Shown here piece after piece: positions 48,554 to 59,900 of a DNA stretch of 64,000 bases. The notes beneath the pieces are model-generated. The model had not been told where the DNA came from and did not search any database. It saw nothing but the letters and a program-made list of their open reading frames with translations. Position 1 is the stretch's first letter; every line of letters begins with the position of its first letter. Source of the DNA: Xylona heveae TC161 (taxonomy: Eukaryota; Ascomycota; Xylonomycetes; Xylonales; Xylonaceae); assembly GCF_001619985.1 (NCBI RefSeq), contig NW_017264194.1, forward strand, positions 1,917,511 through 1,981,510, given 5' to 3'. The position numbers and the translations under genes were made by a program.

Positions 48554-51173
48554 TCAAGACGGCACACGGAACATCGCATCTGCCATGCGAACGACTTTTG
48601 TCATTTCCGAGACATCATGCACACGAATGATATCTGCGCCTCCCTGGACAGCAGCCGTGACGGCGGCGGCGGTACCCCACGTGCGCTCGCGGGGCTCGTT
48701 GACGCCAGTGATTTGGCCAATGAAGCCTTTGCGACTGGTGCCTATGAGCCACGGTAGACCATGGAGGGGTTCGTGGGCACGGAGTTCGGCTAGGCGACGG
48801 AGGATTTCTAGATTCCGGGGCTTGTTCTTGGCAAAGCCGATGCCTGGATCAAGAATGATGCGCCAGCGGGGTATGCCTGCTGCTTCGGCGGCAGCGACGC
48901 GGGCTGTAAGTTCGTCGGCAATGGTTGGGATCAAGCCCGCGGGGTAGTCGGTGAGGGACGTCATTGTGGCCGGGGTTCCGCGCATGTGCATCAAGCAGAT
49001 GGTAGCGCCGGCAGAGGCGACAGTGGAAAGCATGGCAGGGTCAAGAAGGCCGGCAGAGACGTCGTTGATCAGGTCGGCGCCTGCCTTGACGGCTTCCTCG
49101 GCAACGCGCGCGCGGTAGGTATCGACGCTGATGCAGATTTTTTGGCCTTCTGCGAGTGATCGGATCAGTCGAATAGCTGGGAGGACGCGAGATAGCTCTT
49201 CCGCTTCGCCGACGTCTTCGGCGCCTGGCCGCGTTGATTGGCCGCCGAGGTCAAGAATGGTGGCGCCATCGGCGATGAATTGCTTGATTGTGGAGGCAAG
49301 TGCTTCGGTGTTGGCAGGGTTATGAAGGCCCCCGTCAGAAAAGGAATCAGGGGTGAGGTTGAGGACGGCCATGATGTGTGTTTTTCGGGTTGGCGTGAGT
49401 GCAGTAATGGGGTCGAGAGCTAGACTGAGAGGTGTGATGGTTGAAAGACCCTCGGCGCCAACCTGTAGAGCTCTGAGATGGTGCTGAAATGAGGTTGGTG
49501 GCGCTGGGGGCGGTTGCGCTTCGTACGGAATCAGTCTGTTGGGATGTATTAGCAGAGTGTAGTACTTGTGGAAGATTGGGGGACGTGCTCGCATAGAGGC
49601 TGGAGCACGAATTGTCGGTCGAGCATTAGCTTGTGGGGGATAATCAGTCTATCATGGTGGATGACTTCGGCGTCATATAAAAGAATGTCCAGATCAATGT
49701 TTCGAGGACCTTTGTCGATTACTTTTATTCTACCGAGGTCGTTTTCTATGCTCTGCAGCAAATCAAGAAGGTCCAAGGGCTTCAGGCTGGTTTCAATCTG
49801 GAGATGATGTCAGGTATTGTTAGACTGATGTCCAGTGTCGAATAAAAAAAAAAGTTCAATGGCAGGTTGACTTACCTCACAGGCTCCGTTGACAAATCGT
49901 GCTTGGTCCAAGACGTACATTGCTTCCGTCTCCCATAGTCCACTGGTACGCACAACCTTGATGCCTCGACGTCGCATTTCCTCGCAGGCCTTCTCGATCA
50001 TACCCACGCGATCTCCAAGGTTGCTTCCGAGAGCAATTATTGCACGGTGAAGACCTCTGCGATTCAGCTCCGCAATCCTTTTATAGTCTGGTTGCCCATG
50101 ATCTTCTCGGAACCGTTTGACAACAATCGCGGCGGATTTTGTATCAATTGCAGCATTTGGCCTCCGAAGTCGAATTGACACGGCGTGGAGAAGTGGGCCC
50201 GCATTGTATTCATCGCCGATCCGGAAACCCTCGTCAGCTAAATGAGAAGCTAGAGCTTCCACTGATGAGCAGGACGCGATTTTCCCAGCAGTTGCTAAAG
50301 CATTTGGAAGTTGCGTGGTTAGCTCGTGGAGATCCGCCTCCAGTGCTTCCAAGTCCTTGTCCTTCAGAGATGCAAACCTCGCAGGTGGTTGATCAAGTAA
50401 TTCCTGGCATGGTATCTGAGCATACAGATGCACGTCCATCGTAATCTGCTGCTCCTTTGGATATTCAGTGATAGGCGATCCTAATGGGTTTGTAAATTTG
50501 AGTCCTTCTGTTGTGCTTTTCAACGATGCCTCTGGAATCCTGGTCGACGCTAAGTCACTCCCATTCAATACACCTGAATTATCGTTTCTCCTTTGCAAGC
50601 TCAGTGATCGTCTGGGTGGAATTGTTTCATTGTACGTCCTTTTACTCGTAAATTGAGCTTGTGGTCTAGGCCCAAGTCGCAGAGTCGTGCGAGCTTCAAA
50701 GATTGACTGCGAAAGCGAGAGAGCATGCTCTGTGATCTTGCGCGCGAACTGAAGAGGTAGAGTACCAGGGCGAGGGACTTTTTCGCGAAGATACTTTGAC
50801 ACTTTTGCATAATCCACAGGCTCTTTTGGACTGTCTGCAGATGATGAGAGACTGAAATCCGTTTGTAAAAACACATCGACTGTGTCTACGTCTCCTGCAT
50901 TCTGACGAGAATCTTTCCCGCTTCATTGTTGATTTTCAAATTAGCAGTCGTCCCCCGTGGGTCCAATGTCGATGCTCACACTCACAGTCGAGTTCCTTTT
51001 ACATGAATCATATCTGCAGTATCCTTGCTCAACGGTGCGACACCATTCAAAGCTTCATCGTCGGAGAGTGAGGACATTGGGCGAAACCTCTGTAGAGGTC
51101 GTGCCGGCCAATTGTTTTGGGTGCCACGGAAAAGGCGGAGAGCTGGCCGCCGAAACACGGCAAGCTTTGTCAT
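48554..51173 (-). CDS. fol1: Trifunctional folate synthesis enzyme (DHNA/HPPK/DHPS), Fol1
   Basis: Four exons on the minus strand (50986-51173, 49876-50920, 49589-49797, 48554-49535) give 807 residues in phase. Fol1 fuses dihydroneopterin aldolase (N-terminal half, two tandem domains), hydroxymethyl-dihydropterin pyrophosphokinase and dihydropteroate synthase, making dihydropteroate from dihydroneopterin and p-aminobenzoate. HPPK starts near residue 345 (HRAIIALGSNLGDRVGMIEK; RNIDLDILLYD). DHPS starts near 533 (MAVLNLTPDSFSDGG; ATILDLGGQSTRPGA; ISVDTYRA; IIRVHDVSEM), the sulfonamide target. The chosen start gives a basic N-terminus (MTKLAVFRRPALRLFRG) like a mitochondrial presequence, in keeping with mitochondrial Fol1 of yeast. 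Starts at 51227 or 51077 are alternatives. Intron 1 ends in AAG|C. Intron 3 (49536-49588) appears to use a GC donor, required by phase. The gene diverges from a nitronate monooxygenase. Confidence 0.93.
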
Positions 51174-51741
51174 TGACAGAGGGGAAGTACGACAAGTGAA
51201 AAAGCATGTGCCGCCTCCAAATATCAAGTATTACGCTTGGAATTGGGCGGATCTCATCTTTATTGATGTTTCCAGCGTAGATTTTCTCCGAAGCTTTTCT
51301 TTCGTCACTCGTATCCGCCCGCGTCTGCAGAACAAACAGGGATGTTGCCCACAGCTTATTTCTAGATTAGATTTTCAATCTGATAAGATCGGATAAGATG
51401 AACCTTGACCCCTCCACAGTTTCCCAAAGGTCCTTAGTGCTGGTGACATTTCCTTTCACGGGTATATAAGCGACCGCGAGACTGGTAGAAGTACCTCGGT
51501 CGATACTCGTAGCACGAGCCTCGGCTCTCGGAGCAGCAGGGTGCTCGGTGTCTCATTCCCCAGATATTCGACTGTCACTTGACCCCCAATTACCATTACT
51601 CCCCAGTATATGAGTCTGGGTTGAAGCAACTTTAGCTAAACAAATCTATTCGTTTTTGATTTCTGTAATTCTCTGAGCTCAGATCCAAGTCTGTGATAGT
51701 TCTGCTTCTTTTCCCTTCCAATATAGCAACTTGCCTTTAAG
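51174..51741. promoter_or_regulatory. Divergent promoter, fol1 / nitronate monooxygenase
   Basis: About 570 bases between opposite start codons. It includes in-frame ATG codons upstream of fol1 (51227) and a GC-rich segment near 51500-51545 with repeated CTCGG motifs. No specific factor site recognised. Confidence 0.45.
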
Positions 51742-52984
51742 ATGGCGTCTCCTCGTGAGTCAGCTTGCCCATACGTGAAGTCACTTCATTCTGACATTCC
51801 GAAGAGCAGATTCGCACCCCTGTCACGGATCTCCTCAAAATCAATCACCCAGTTCTACTTGCTGGTATGAACGTTGCTGCCGGTCCAAGATTGGCTGCGG
51901 CTGTTACCAATGCTGGAGGACTTGGAGTGATTGGTGGGGTTGGCTATACTCCGGATATGCTTCGGGAACAAATTGCGGAGCTCAAAGGATATTTAAAGGA
52001 CAAGAATGCCCCATTCGGCGTGGATCTTTTGATCCCGCAAGTTGGTGGTAGTGCGCGAAAGACAAAGTATGTATGACTGTTTCTCTTCCTTTATGAGACA
52101 GTCAATACTCACGAACATGCTATGACAGCTATGATTATACAAAGGGAAAACTCGATGAACTAGTGGAAATCATCATCGATAGTGGCGCCAAATTGTTTGT
52201 CTCGGCAATTGGAGTGCCGCCAAAACATGTGGTGGATCGTCTTCACAACGCAGGTGTGCTTTATATGAATATGATTGGTCACCCAAAACACGTCAAGAAG
52301 TGTTTAGAGGTCGGAGCAGACATTATATGTGCGCAGGGAGGCGAAGGAGGCGGTCATACCGGCCACGTTCCGACGACAGTACTTATACCCACTGTCGCGC
52401 AAATGTGTCGGGGAAAGAAGAGCGCATTTACCGGCCAGGATGTCCAGGTCATTGCAGCCGGAGGTCTGTTCAACGGGCAATCATTAGCAGCATCTCTTAT
52501 GCTTGGTGCTAATGCTGTCTGGATTGGAACTCGATTTGTACTCTCGGAAGAGGCGGGCGCGCCCAAAGCTCATCAGGAAGCTGTCCGAACTGCAGGCTTT
52601 GACGACAATGTCCGAACCATCATCTTCACGGTAAGATCACGCACTTACACTCATAGATCAAATGAGCAGTATATTGACTACTATCCATAACAGGGACGCC
52701 CATTGCGGGTCAGAAATAATCCATATATACAGAACTGGGAAGAGAAACGAACAGAGGAGATCAAGGAGCTTACTGGCAAAGGAATCATTCCTGTGGAACA
52801 TGATTTTGAAAAGCTCGGAGATGACATTGACGACGAGACCATGGACAATGCTCGACCATTTTTGATGGGCAAAGCAGCGGCTGTGGTCACTGAGCGGAAG
52901 AGTGCAAAGGCCATCGTGGATGAAATGGTCACGGATGCAGTCAAGTGGCTGCAGACCGGTAATAAGATGCTTGCTAAACTTTGA
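51742..52984 (+). CDS. Nitronate monooxygenase (2-nitropropane dioxygenase family)
   Basis: Four exons (51742-51754, 51805-52066, 52129-52630, 52694-52984) give 355 residues. These FMN TIM-barrel enzymes oxidise propionate 3-nitronate and other alkyl nitronates. Seen: PVLLAGMNVAAGPRLAAAVTNAGG at the barrel start, GVDLLIPQVGG, IGVPPKHVVDRLHNAGV, the FMN/catalytic segment ICAQGGEGGGHTGHVPT with the conserved His, VIAAGGLFNGQSLAASLMLGA and IGTRFVLSEEAG. The first exon is 13 bases. The acceptor GAAG|AGCAG keeps the frame (start MASPQQIRTP), while the next AG, five bases later, would not. The C-terminal exon is helical and typical of fungal members. The gene is convergent with the NmrA-like gene, 174 bases apart. 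The physiological substrate is unknown. Confidence 0.92.
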
Positions 52985-53158
52985 AATGGCCAAGGGAGTT
53001 ATGAATGAATGATTTTAACATACTATAGCGCTTAAACATAACGGAATATTCCCATAAAATCCTTTCATGTTGAATCGTGATGATATACCACCTATAGGCC
53101 ACACCTAAAGAGAAGGAAACAACTGCAGATATTTTTATTGAAGGAAGCGCCAGCCAAT

Positions 53159-54088
53159 TCATTTTGTCTCAAAGGCACTCTTCTCCTTCAGCCAATCACC
53201 AAACCCCAAAAGTCCCGGATGAATCTTCTTCAGCTCAGCCACATTAGCACCATATCCCTCCTCTCGGAACCATTTGAACATGAGGCCCATCTCTTTGCTC
53301 GCCCATGTAATACCTGAGGCGATAATGTCGAATGTAGTGGACATTTCGGCACCGGTTTTGGACTTAAAGATCTCACTGGCTTCAAAGAAGGTGAGGTCAT
53401 CACCTGCCAGGCTGAGAGCTTTGTTGTGATACTGCTCCGGGTGAATGAACGCCTGCGCAGCAAAGTATCCAATGTCTGCAGTCGAGATGAGCTGCAGTTT
53501 CTTGTCGCCAACAGAGACCTTCCACAGAGTTGCAAAGGTCTTGCCCATGAAGCCAGGTGTGTAATTTTCCATGAAGCAAACTGGACGAAGAATCGTGTAG
53601 GCCATGCTGGTCCCAGACGATTTAACCTTGTCGAGCAAGTGTCGTTCAATATTATGCTTGGTAATAAAGTGGGGAATGTTTGTCGGGTTCTCGATAGATT
53701 TGTCCCCTCCACGATCCACAGAGGAGTAAACAAACTGGTGGACGTTATGCGCAATGGAGCTATCCACTAAGCCCTTTCCTTGCCGTTCTTCACCGACAAC
53801 GTCTGCGCCGCCCGACCCCACAGACGACTGAACGCTGTACACTCCCCATACAGACTGACTGGTTACTCTTGCAGCAGCTTTGAAGATGGCCTCCGGGTCA
53901 TTCAAATCGCCCTCGACCAGCTTGATATTCGGAGAACGGTTTGCCAGCGCCTGAGCACCCGAGGAGCTTGCGTTGCGTGTGACAGCCAAGATTGTGAAAT
54001 CCTTCGCATCTGGGCTCGAGAGCAGAGCATCCACGACAGCTCCTCCCTGCTTTCCAGTCGCGCCAGTTATGAGCAGTACTTTAGACAT
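53159..54088 (-). CDS. NmrA-like NAD(P)-binding protein
   Basis: A single exon of 309 codons. The N-terminus holds the Rossmann motif VLLITGATGKQGGAVVDALL, followed by ILAVTRNASSSGA, the NmrA-type KLVEGDLNDPEAIF, FVYSSVDRGG and ILRPVCFMENYTPGF. NmrA-like members are atypical short-chain dehydrogenases that bind NAD(P) and often act as redox sensors or regulators rather than enzymes. The usual YxxxK pair is absent: HNIERHLLDK lies in its place, so catalysis is doubtful. Closest in character to the HSCARG/NmrA-like group rather than to the nitrogen regulator NmrA itself. Start chosen directly before the Rossmann fold. Confidence 0.9.
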   Translation of the reverse strand: MSKVLLITGATGKQGGAVVDALLSSPDAKDFTILAVTRNASSSGAQALANRSPNIKLVEGDLNDPEAIFKAAARVTSQSVWGVYSVQSSVGSGGADVVGEERQGKGLVDSSIAHNVHQFVYSSVDRGGDKSIENPTNIPHFITKHNIERHLLDKVKSSGTSMAYTILRPVCFMENYTPGFMGKTFATLWKVSVGDKKLQLISTADIGYFAAQAFIHPEQYHNKALSLAGDDLTFFEASEIFKSKTGAEMSTTFDIIASGITWASKEMGLMFKWFREEGYGANVAELKKIHPGLLGFGDWLKEKSAFETK

Positions 54089-55205
54089 CTTTTATCGGAT
54101 ATGCGTATGAATGGCAATTGCGATGATGACAAGCCTTCCGGACAATGGAGATCAGGCGAGTCAGTATTTAACTATGTTATATATGAGAAAAGGCACGGAC
54201 GGTTGCTTCTGGAGACAACATATCTCTCCTCTCTCTCTCTTTTATCTAAATCATGATAGGAGAGGCATTCATTATTAATTAGGCAACATGTGATGCTTCT
54301 AGGAGAGGCCTAGGGTGATGATGTAATCGGATTGCTGTTTCCAGGGAGCTCCATCACTGGAATGTTGACGTAGCTATTGCACTGCGATACTTTAATCATC
54401 TCCTAACTATATATTTATTATTGTCATAAAAGATTCTATTTCTCAAGAATTAGTTATATATACAGATTTTAGAAGGATCTCAGGATAGGTTTGAGGTGAG
54501 GAGAAAGGAGTTTATGTTTTGGCTTCACATGGGGAATATGTTACTGGGAATATCGATGACGTAAGTAGCTACAGCAATGTTTTTGTGAGCTTGGACAAGC
54601 ATCTTCATTCAACAGCGCAAACCGCAGAAGAGTGAGCTCAACTTTTCACAAGATTCAATCAGATTAGAGTTAGACAGATGATCGAAGTGAAAAAGTGAGA
54701 GATACCGCGATTTACAATCATGTGATTCTAAACCCATTGAGAGCTATGTGCTTTTGTGCTACGTAATGTAAATATCAACGATGCCCAAACAGGGCACATG
54801 GTTCGCAAACGGTGCCCTTTCGACTTCTTCGCGTCTCGCGCTTTCCTTGGCTTCCCTATCGCAATTGATCGCTTCTTTATGTGAATCTTGGCACAAAGCA
54901 CGGCTAAGAAGCCTCCTCGTGAAGAAATTGTGTCAGTTGCAAGTTTCCCAATCTGACTTCTGCGGATCCGTACTGGCACGCACTTGTTGCTTGTGTTCGA
55001 CCCTGTGGTAGGTGTGTATATACTCTGCTTGAGCTCCAGTCTAGATGTTTTCTGACCTTTCAACAGTCTTCCGCTAGATGCTGTAGAGCCATTGTAGCAG
55101 GCGGTACCTACTTTCGAAACTGAGGACGATCGCGATAACTGCTGAACCACGAAAGTCTGTCCACGCGAGCTTTCAAATTGATAGCACAGCTTTTAAGGTC
55201 ACAAA
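54089..55205. promoter_or_regulatory. Divergent promoter, NmrA-like gene / pns1
   Basis: 1.1 kb between opposite starts. The left half is AT-rich, with a CT run near 54228-54240. The 140-codon frame at 54728-55150 (minus) has no recognisable motif and probably arises by chance. No gene supported. Confidence 0.5.
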
Positions 55206-56953
55206 ATGGAAGAACCAAAACCAACATATGGGAACGGAAACAATCCGCAGCACCAGCAACCTTATCAACAGCCGTATGAGCAGCAATACCAACAACCGCC
55301 GCCTAATTATGGTCAGAATTTTGGGCAGAATGGACCGGCTCCGCCCATCCCAGGAAATAAACCTACCTTTGAGCAGAGCTTCAAGCTCGAAGGACCAAAA
55401 TGGAACGATGTTTGGGCAGGAATTTTGGTAAGTCAAGCACCTTCACTGCAAGACGCACGGCGATTGATTTGTCAGCACAAATTGTTGTTGACATGTCTCA
55501 CATTAGTTTCTAATCACATTCGCTGGCTATGTGGCGGTCTCTGGAATTGTATTGCAAGGCTATGCATCCACAAAAGGATACAATGGCGGAAGCATCTACG
55601 GTGGAAATAATACCTTTGGTCTCTCGACTAATACACTGGTCCTTTTCGCCTTCGTTTTGGTAGTCGCGCTGGTCCTAAGCCTTGCCTACTTCTTCCTGGC
55701 GCGGGCATTTACGAAGCAGTTCATTTGGATTACGGGCATCTTACATATCGTGTTTGGAATAGGCACTGCTATCGTTTACTTTGCTCGACATTACTACTCG
55801 GCGGCAATTGTGTTCCTCGTCTTCTCTATCTTCTCAATCATCTGCTTCGTCTCGTGGATCCCGCGAATCCCTTTCAGCGTCGTCATGCTGCAAACTTCTA
55901 TAGATGTGGCGAGGAAGCATGGGCACGTCTTTCTGGTCAGCCTTATTGGTGGTGTCGTGTCAATTGCGTTCGCTGCGTGGTTCTCGGCCACTTTGGTTGG
56001 CGTCTACGTCAAATATATGCCTGGAAACAATCCAGCGTGCACCGAAGGCGCAGGTAACTGCTCGAGTGCAAAGGTCATTGGCTTAACTGTCTTTATTACC
56101 TTTGCAGGATACTGGATCACCGAGTGGATTAAAAACACCATGCACACCACCGTCGCGGGTGTATACGGCTCCTGGTACTTCTGCGCTGGTAAGCCAGGCG
56201 GGATGCCCAAGGGCAGCACTCGCGGTGCGTTCAGACGCGCGACTACCTACAGCTTTGGAAGCATCAGTCTAGGTAGCCTCTTGGTGGCTCTCATCAATAT
56301 GCTGCGGCAAGCCGCGTCAATTGCTCAGCGTCAAGAAGCAGCAGAGGGAAACATTGTCGGCAGCATCCTATTCTGCATTCTCGGTTGCTTCATTGGAATC
56401 CTCGACTGGGCTGTGCAATTCTTGAATCGCTACGCATTCTCCTACATTGCGCTATATGGAAAAGCTTATATCCCAGCTGCCAAGGATACTTGGGGGTGCG
56501 TATCAAATCCCCATTTATGTTCCATCATACTCGTCCCTTGGTGGACCTTTTCCTCTAGTACTTATAGGCTAACCCATTCCCTTTTTTATTACCATTAGAC
56601 TCATCAAAAACCGCGGCATCGACGCGCTCATCAACGATTGTCTCATTGGGCCCGTCCTCACCATGGGCTCCGCCTTTGTCGCCTACCTATGCTCCTTTCT
56701 GGCCTATCTGTACCTGGACTTCACCAAGCCCGCGTACAACCAGGACAACAAATACACGCCTGTTGTCATGGCTTTTGCCTTTCTCATCGGCCTCCAGTCT
56801 TGCAATATTTTCATGACACCCATCAGTTCCGGCGTGGATACCATCTTCGTCGCCGCCGCTTGGGATCCGCAAGTCCTCATGAGAGATCACCCTGACTTGT
56901 GGGCAAAGATTGTCTCTGTCTATCCGCAAGTGCAGCAAGCTGTGCATGTATGA
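55206..56953 (+). CDS. pns1: Pns1/CTL choline-transporter-like membrane protein
   Basis: Three exons (55206-55427, 55507-56495, 56599-56953) join in phase to give 521 residues. The cytosolic N-terminus (residues 1-70) is Gln/Pro/Tyr-rich. About ten membrane helices follow, beginning FLITFAGYVAVSGIVL. Family signatures: GIGTAIVYFARHYYSAAIVF, FSVVMLQTSIDVARKHG, YWITEWIKNTMHTTVAGVYG, RATTYSFGSISLGSLLVALI, CILDWAVQFLNRYAFSYIALYGK and KNRGIDALINDCLIGPVLTMG. Pns1 is the yeast CTL homologue at the plasma membrane. Choline transport is shown for animal relatives but not for yeast Pns1, so the substrate is open. The second donor is TGGGG|GTGCGT; the frame demands that position. Confidence 0.95.
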
Positions 56954-59900
56954 TTTGGAGTATAACCTTTGCTTTCAGTTTTCTCTTTTTTTTTTTTTTT
57001 TTTTTTCTTTTTTTTTTCCCCCCTTCTTTTCTGCCCTTTTCTTATTTGAAGCGGGGGAAAGGGGCAGTTTTCTTCTCTTATTACTACTTTAATTCTTTCC
57101 TTTCACCTGTTCTATTAAAATTCTTGCTCTCTTGAGCTCAAGATTTCTTTGCTTCTCTTTTGTCTGGTTCGGTCATATGACTAAAGACCGGAGCCTTTGT
57201 TTATTCCTTAGTCCTTTTTTTCATTTCTCTTGTCTCTTGGGAACTCGGAATAAATTGGGAAACGTGGAATCCGGTGTTTACGTCGGTATCGATTGTTGGT
57301 TGTTGATTATTGGCCCTCTGAGTCGTTTTACAAGGAATTCTAATAATCAAAGTAATAGCAATACCTTTTATCCCTACGTATAGCACTATTGTCTTGACGT
57401 CATGTGGCTTATATGCTTAGTGTGTCAGGTAATTACCTTGCAAGAGTTGATGCAGAGATGGGATCATGTAGCTTGTTGAATTTGTCATGAAGACCCTAGC
57501 AATACGATTGTTATGCCTAGTAGGATAGCATGTCGAATGTCATTCAATGGATTAAGTGGCTTGTTTTACGTGGTCTTACGATACTATAGTCTATATGATA
57601 CTAATGAGACTTTGCTTATTAAACTGTTCACTTACATCCGCTCAGCTTCGATGTCCCAGAGGGAGCTCAAGACAAAGAAAAATAAAATATACTTATCTTA
57701 AAAATTACCATCTACCTTATAAAGCTTACTGAGAAAGCCATCAGTATAGCAGAACCTACCTCTGCTAATTTAAACCCAGAAAATGATTTGAGAGAAAAAA
57801 AAAATCATAAATCCTGGAGGGGGTTCAATGAACTGGGAAGTGTAAATGTACTTAGACCTAAACAACAGAGCGGTGACATGCACATCATCTTGGGAATTAC
57901 GATACTGCGGTGATATGTAACTTATGGGATGGCTGTCTGCTCCTCGGTTTCAGACTTGATCAGCGGGTAAGAGCATGCATAGAAGAGAAAAAGTCGCGGG
58001 AATATTAAAAAAAAAAAAAGAGAAGAGATATACGGGGGGAGCTTCCAGAAATGCAAGCAGCCGTGAATGAGGACCCCCCCCCCCCCAAAAGGGTTCACAG
58101 GTCACGAACGAACGAACGAACGAATGAATGAAAAATGCGGGATGCGTCAGGCAACATGACCACCGGGAGCAGGCGCGCGCAAAGTCAAGTCAAGCGTGGC
58201 CATGTAATATTAATGGATGATGGGCGATGGGGCCATTAGCCGGTTTCTGGGCTGGAGGTTTTGTTTCGAGAGATACTGCCGGTTTCCCCCACATCTCCGC
58301 CAAGTAGATTATGACAGGAAGAGAAAAGCCGGATCAGTGACGATGCGGCATGCTGCCATGATTGCTGGCGACTGCTACCCCCCGGCATCTCCGAGCGGTC
58401 AGCTAAAAAAACACTTTACTTATTCGCATCGGATGAGATGCCGCGAGTATCATGGCAGCGATTTGATTTCCAAAATGCTCGCGGGATGACCGCCCGACCC
58501 GCTACGCCCAAGCTTCATTGCTCTCGCACGGCAGGACAAGAAAAAGAAGGGGTCCAACGGAGTGGCCGTTCCCTACCGCAGTTCATCGTGAGGCTGTGGC
58601 ATCCGTGAGCAAAAAAAAAAAAAAAGAAGCTCGTTGAATATTTTTTGGTTCCCAGGGTCAATGCTGTGGATGGGCTACAAAGCAAGGTCCCATGGACGAG
58701 GGCATTATTTCCGCATATGACCTCATCTGCAAAGACCAAGTTCCCCGTTCGGCTGATGCAGAAAGAGCAAATGGTATCTGCAGACTAGTGATGTGCATTT
58801 CTCATCCCATAGCCTTGGAAAGAAATGATACCTTTTGCGATAATAGCAACCCCTCCAGAGCCCCGAAAAGATGTGCCATCTAGCGAAAAATTGAGTAAAA
58901 GAGCTAGATTTGATGGCTGTCGACCAACCCCCGCCACAGCACATGGGCCAACGCCCGCCCGTGCCGTGCTGGGGTGCAAATTCTTCAGAAGATGAGAAAA
59001 TAAGTTGATTCGAAAAAGCTCATCACGGTCCTATCGGGGACGCCGTCGTCGATGCCGAAAAGTTTGAGCATGGTCCAGGCTCACACGCTGTGTGACGAAA
59101 AGGAAAGCTGCAGTGGAGCTTAACGTGACGTCGGGCCGGCAGGCAAGGGTCCCGCAGGTATCCTTGGGCTGCCATTTCAAATCTGAAGATATCACTATTT
59201 CAAAAAAAAAAAAAAAAAAAAAAAGAATAAAGAATAAAATAAAAATAAAAAGCCTTCCGAAGAAAAATTCGTGCCTCGCGAGAAAGAAAAAGGTGAAGGA
59301 ATCGCAGAGAATTGAAAAATTGCCTCAGGTTGCAACAAAATTTTCAGAATATATCAATCGATGACAAAGTGATTAAAAAAACCCCTTAAGCCGAAATTGA
59401 TTGTATACGGGCCGTTGCTAAATCCTTCAGACCCGGGGCCATGGGAAGCATCTGTTTTGCCGCTCTGCGGGATACACCTTGGCCTTGGCCCTTCTTTTCG
59501 TCACGTTGACAGCATGAAGAAAAACTCATGGTAAATTCATCAAAACGTGTCACATGGCATTGCGACAAAAAGGAGAGATGAGATTGGCCGATAAATGTGG
59601 ATGCCCCAGCGAAGGCAGAAAGGGAACCTGGGAACAGCAAGGAAAAGAACAGAACAAAAGTACTATGGTGGTTGTCGCTCTGCTCTGCTCGGTCACTCTC
59701 AGGCAGTGTAACCGCTGTCAGAAATTGCTGCGAATGAGGATTAGAAGAAGGGCTCGGTCTCCCCGAATGAGAACAGTGTCACCTGAGAGGTCATCCTCAT
59801 GTTTGAGCCTGATCGTGCTCGAGTTCTTTTTGAATGGTTCCATTCCTTTGGTGCCCGCCTCCCCTAGAGTGACTGAGCGTTGAGATAGGGATACAGCTTT

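Noticed and set aside
52515-52530. GGATTGGAACTCGA resembling a tRNA B box in reverse
   Set aside because: It is coding sequence for the conserved IGTRF segment of the nitronate monooxygenase.
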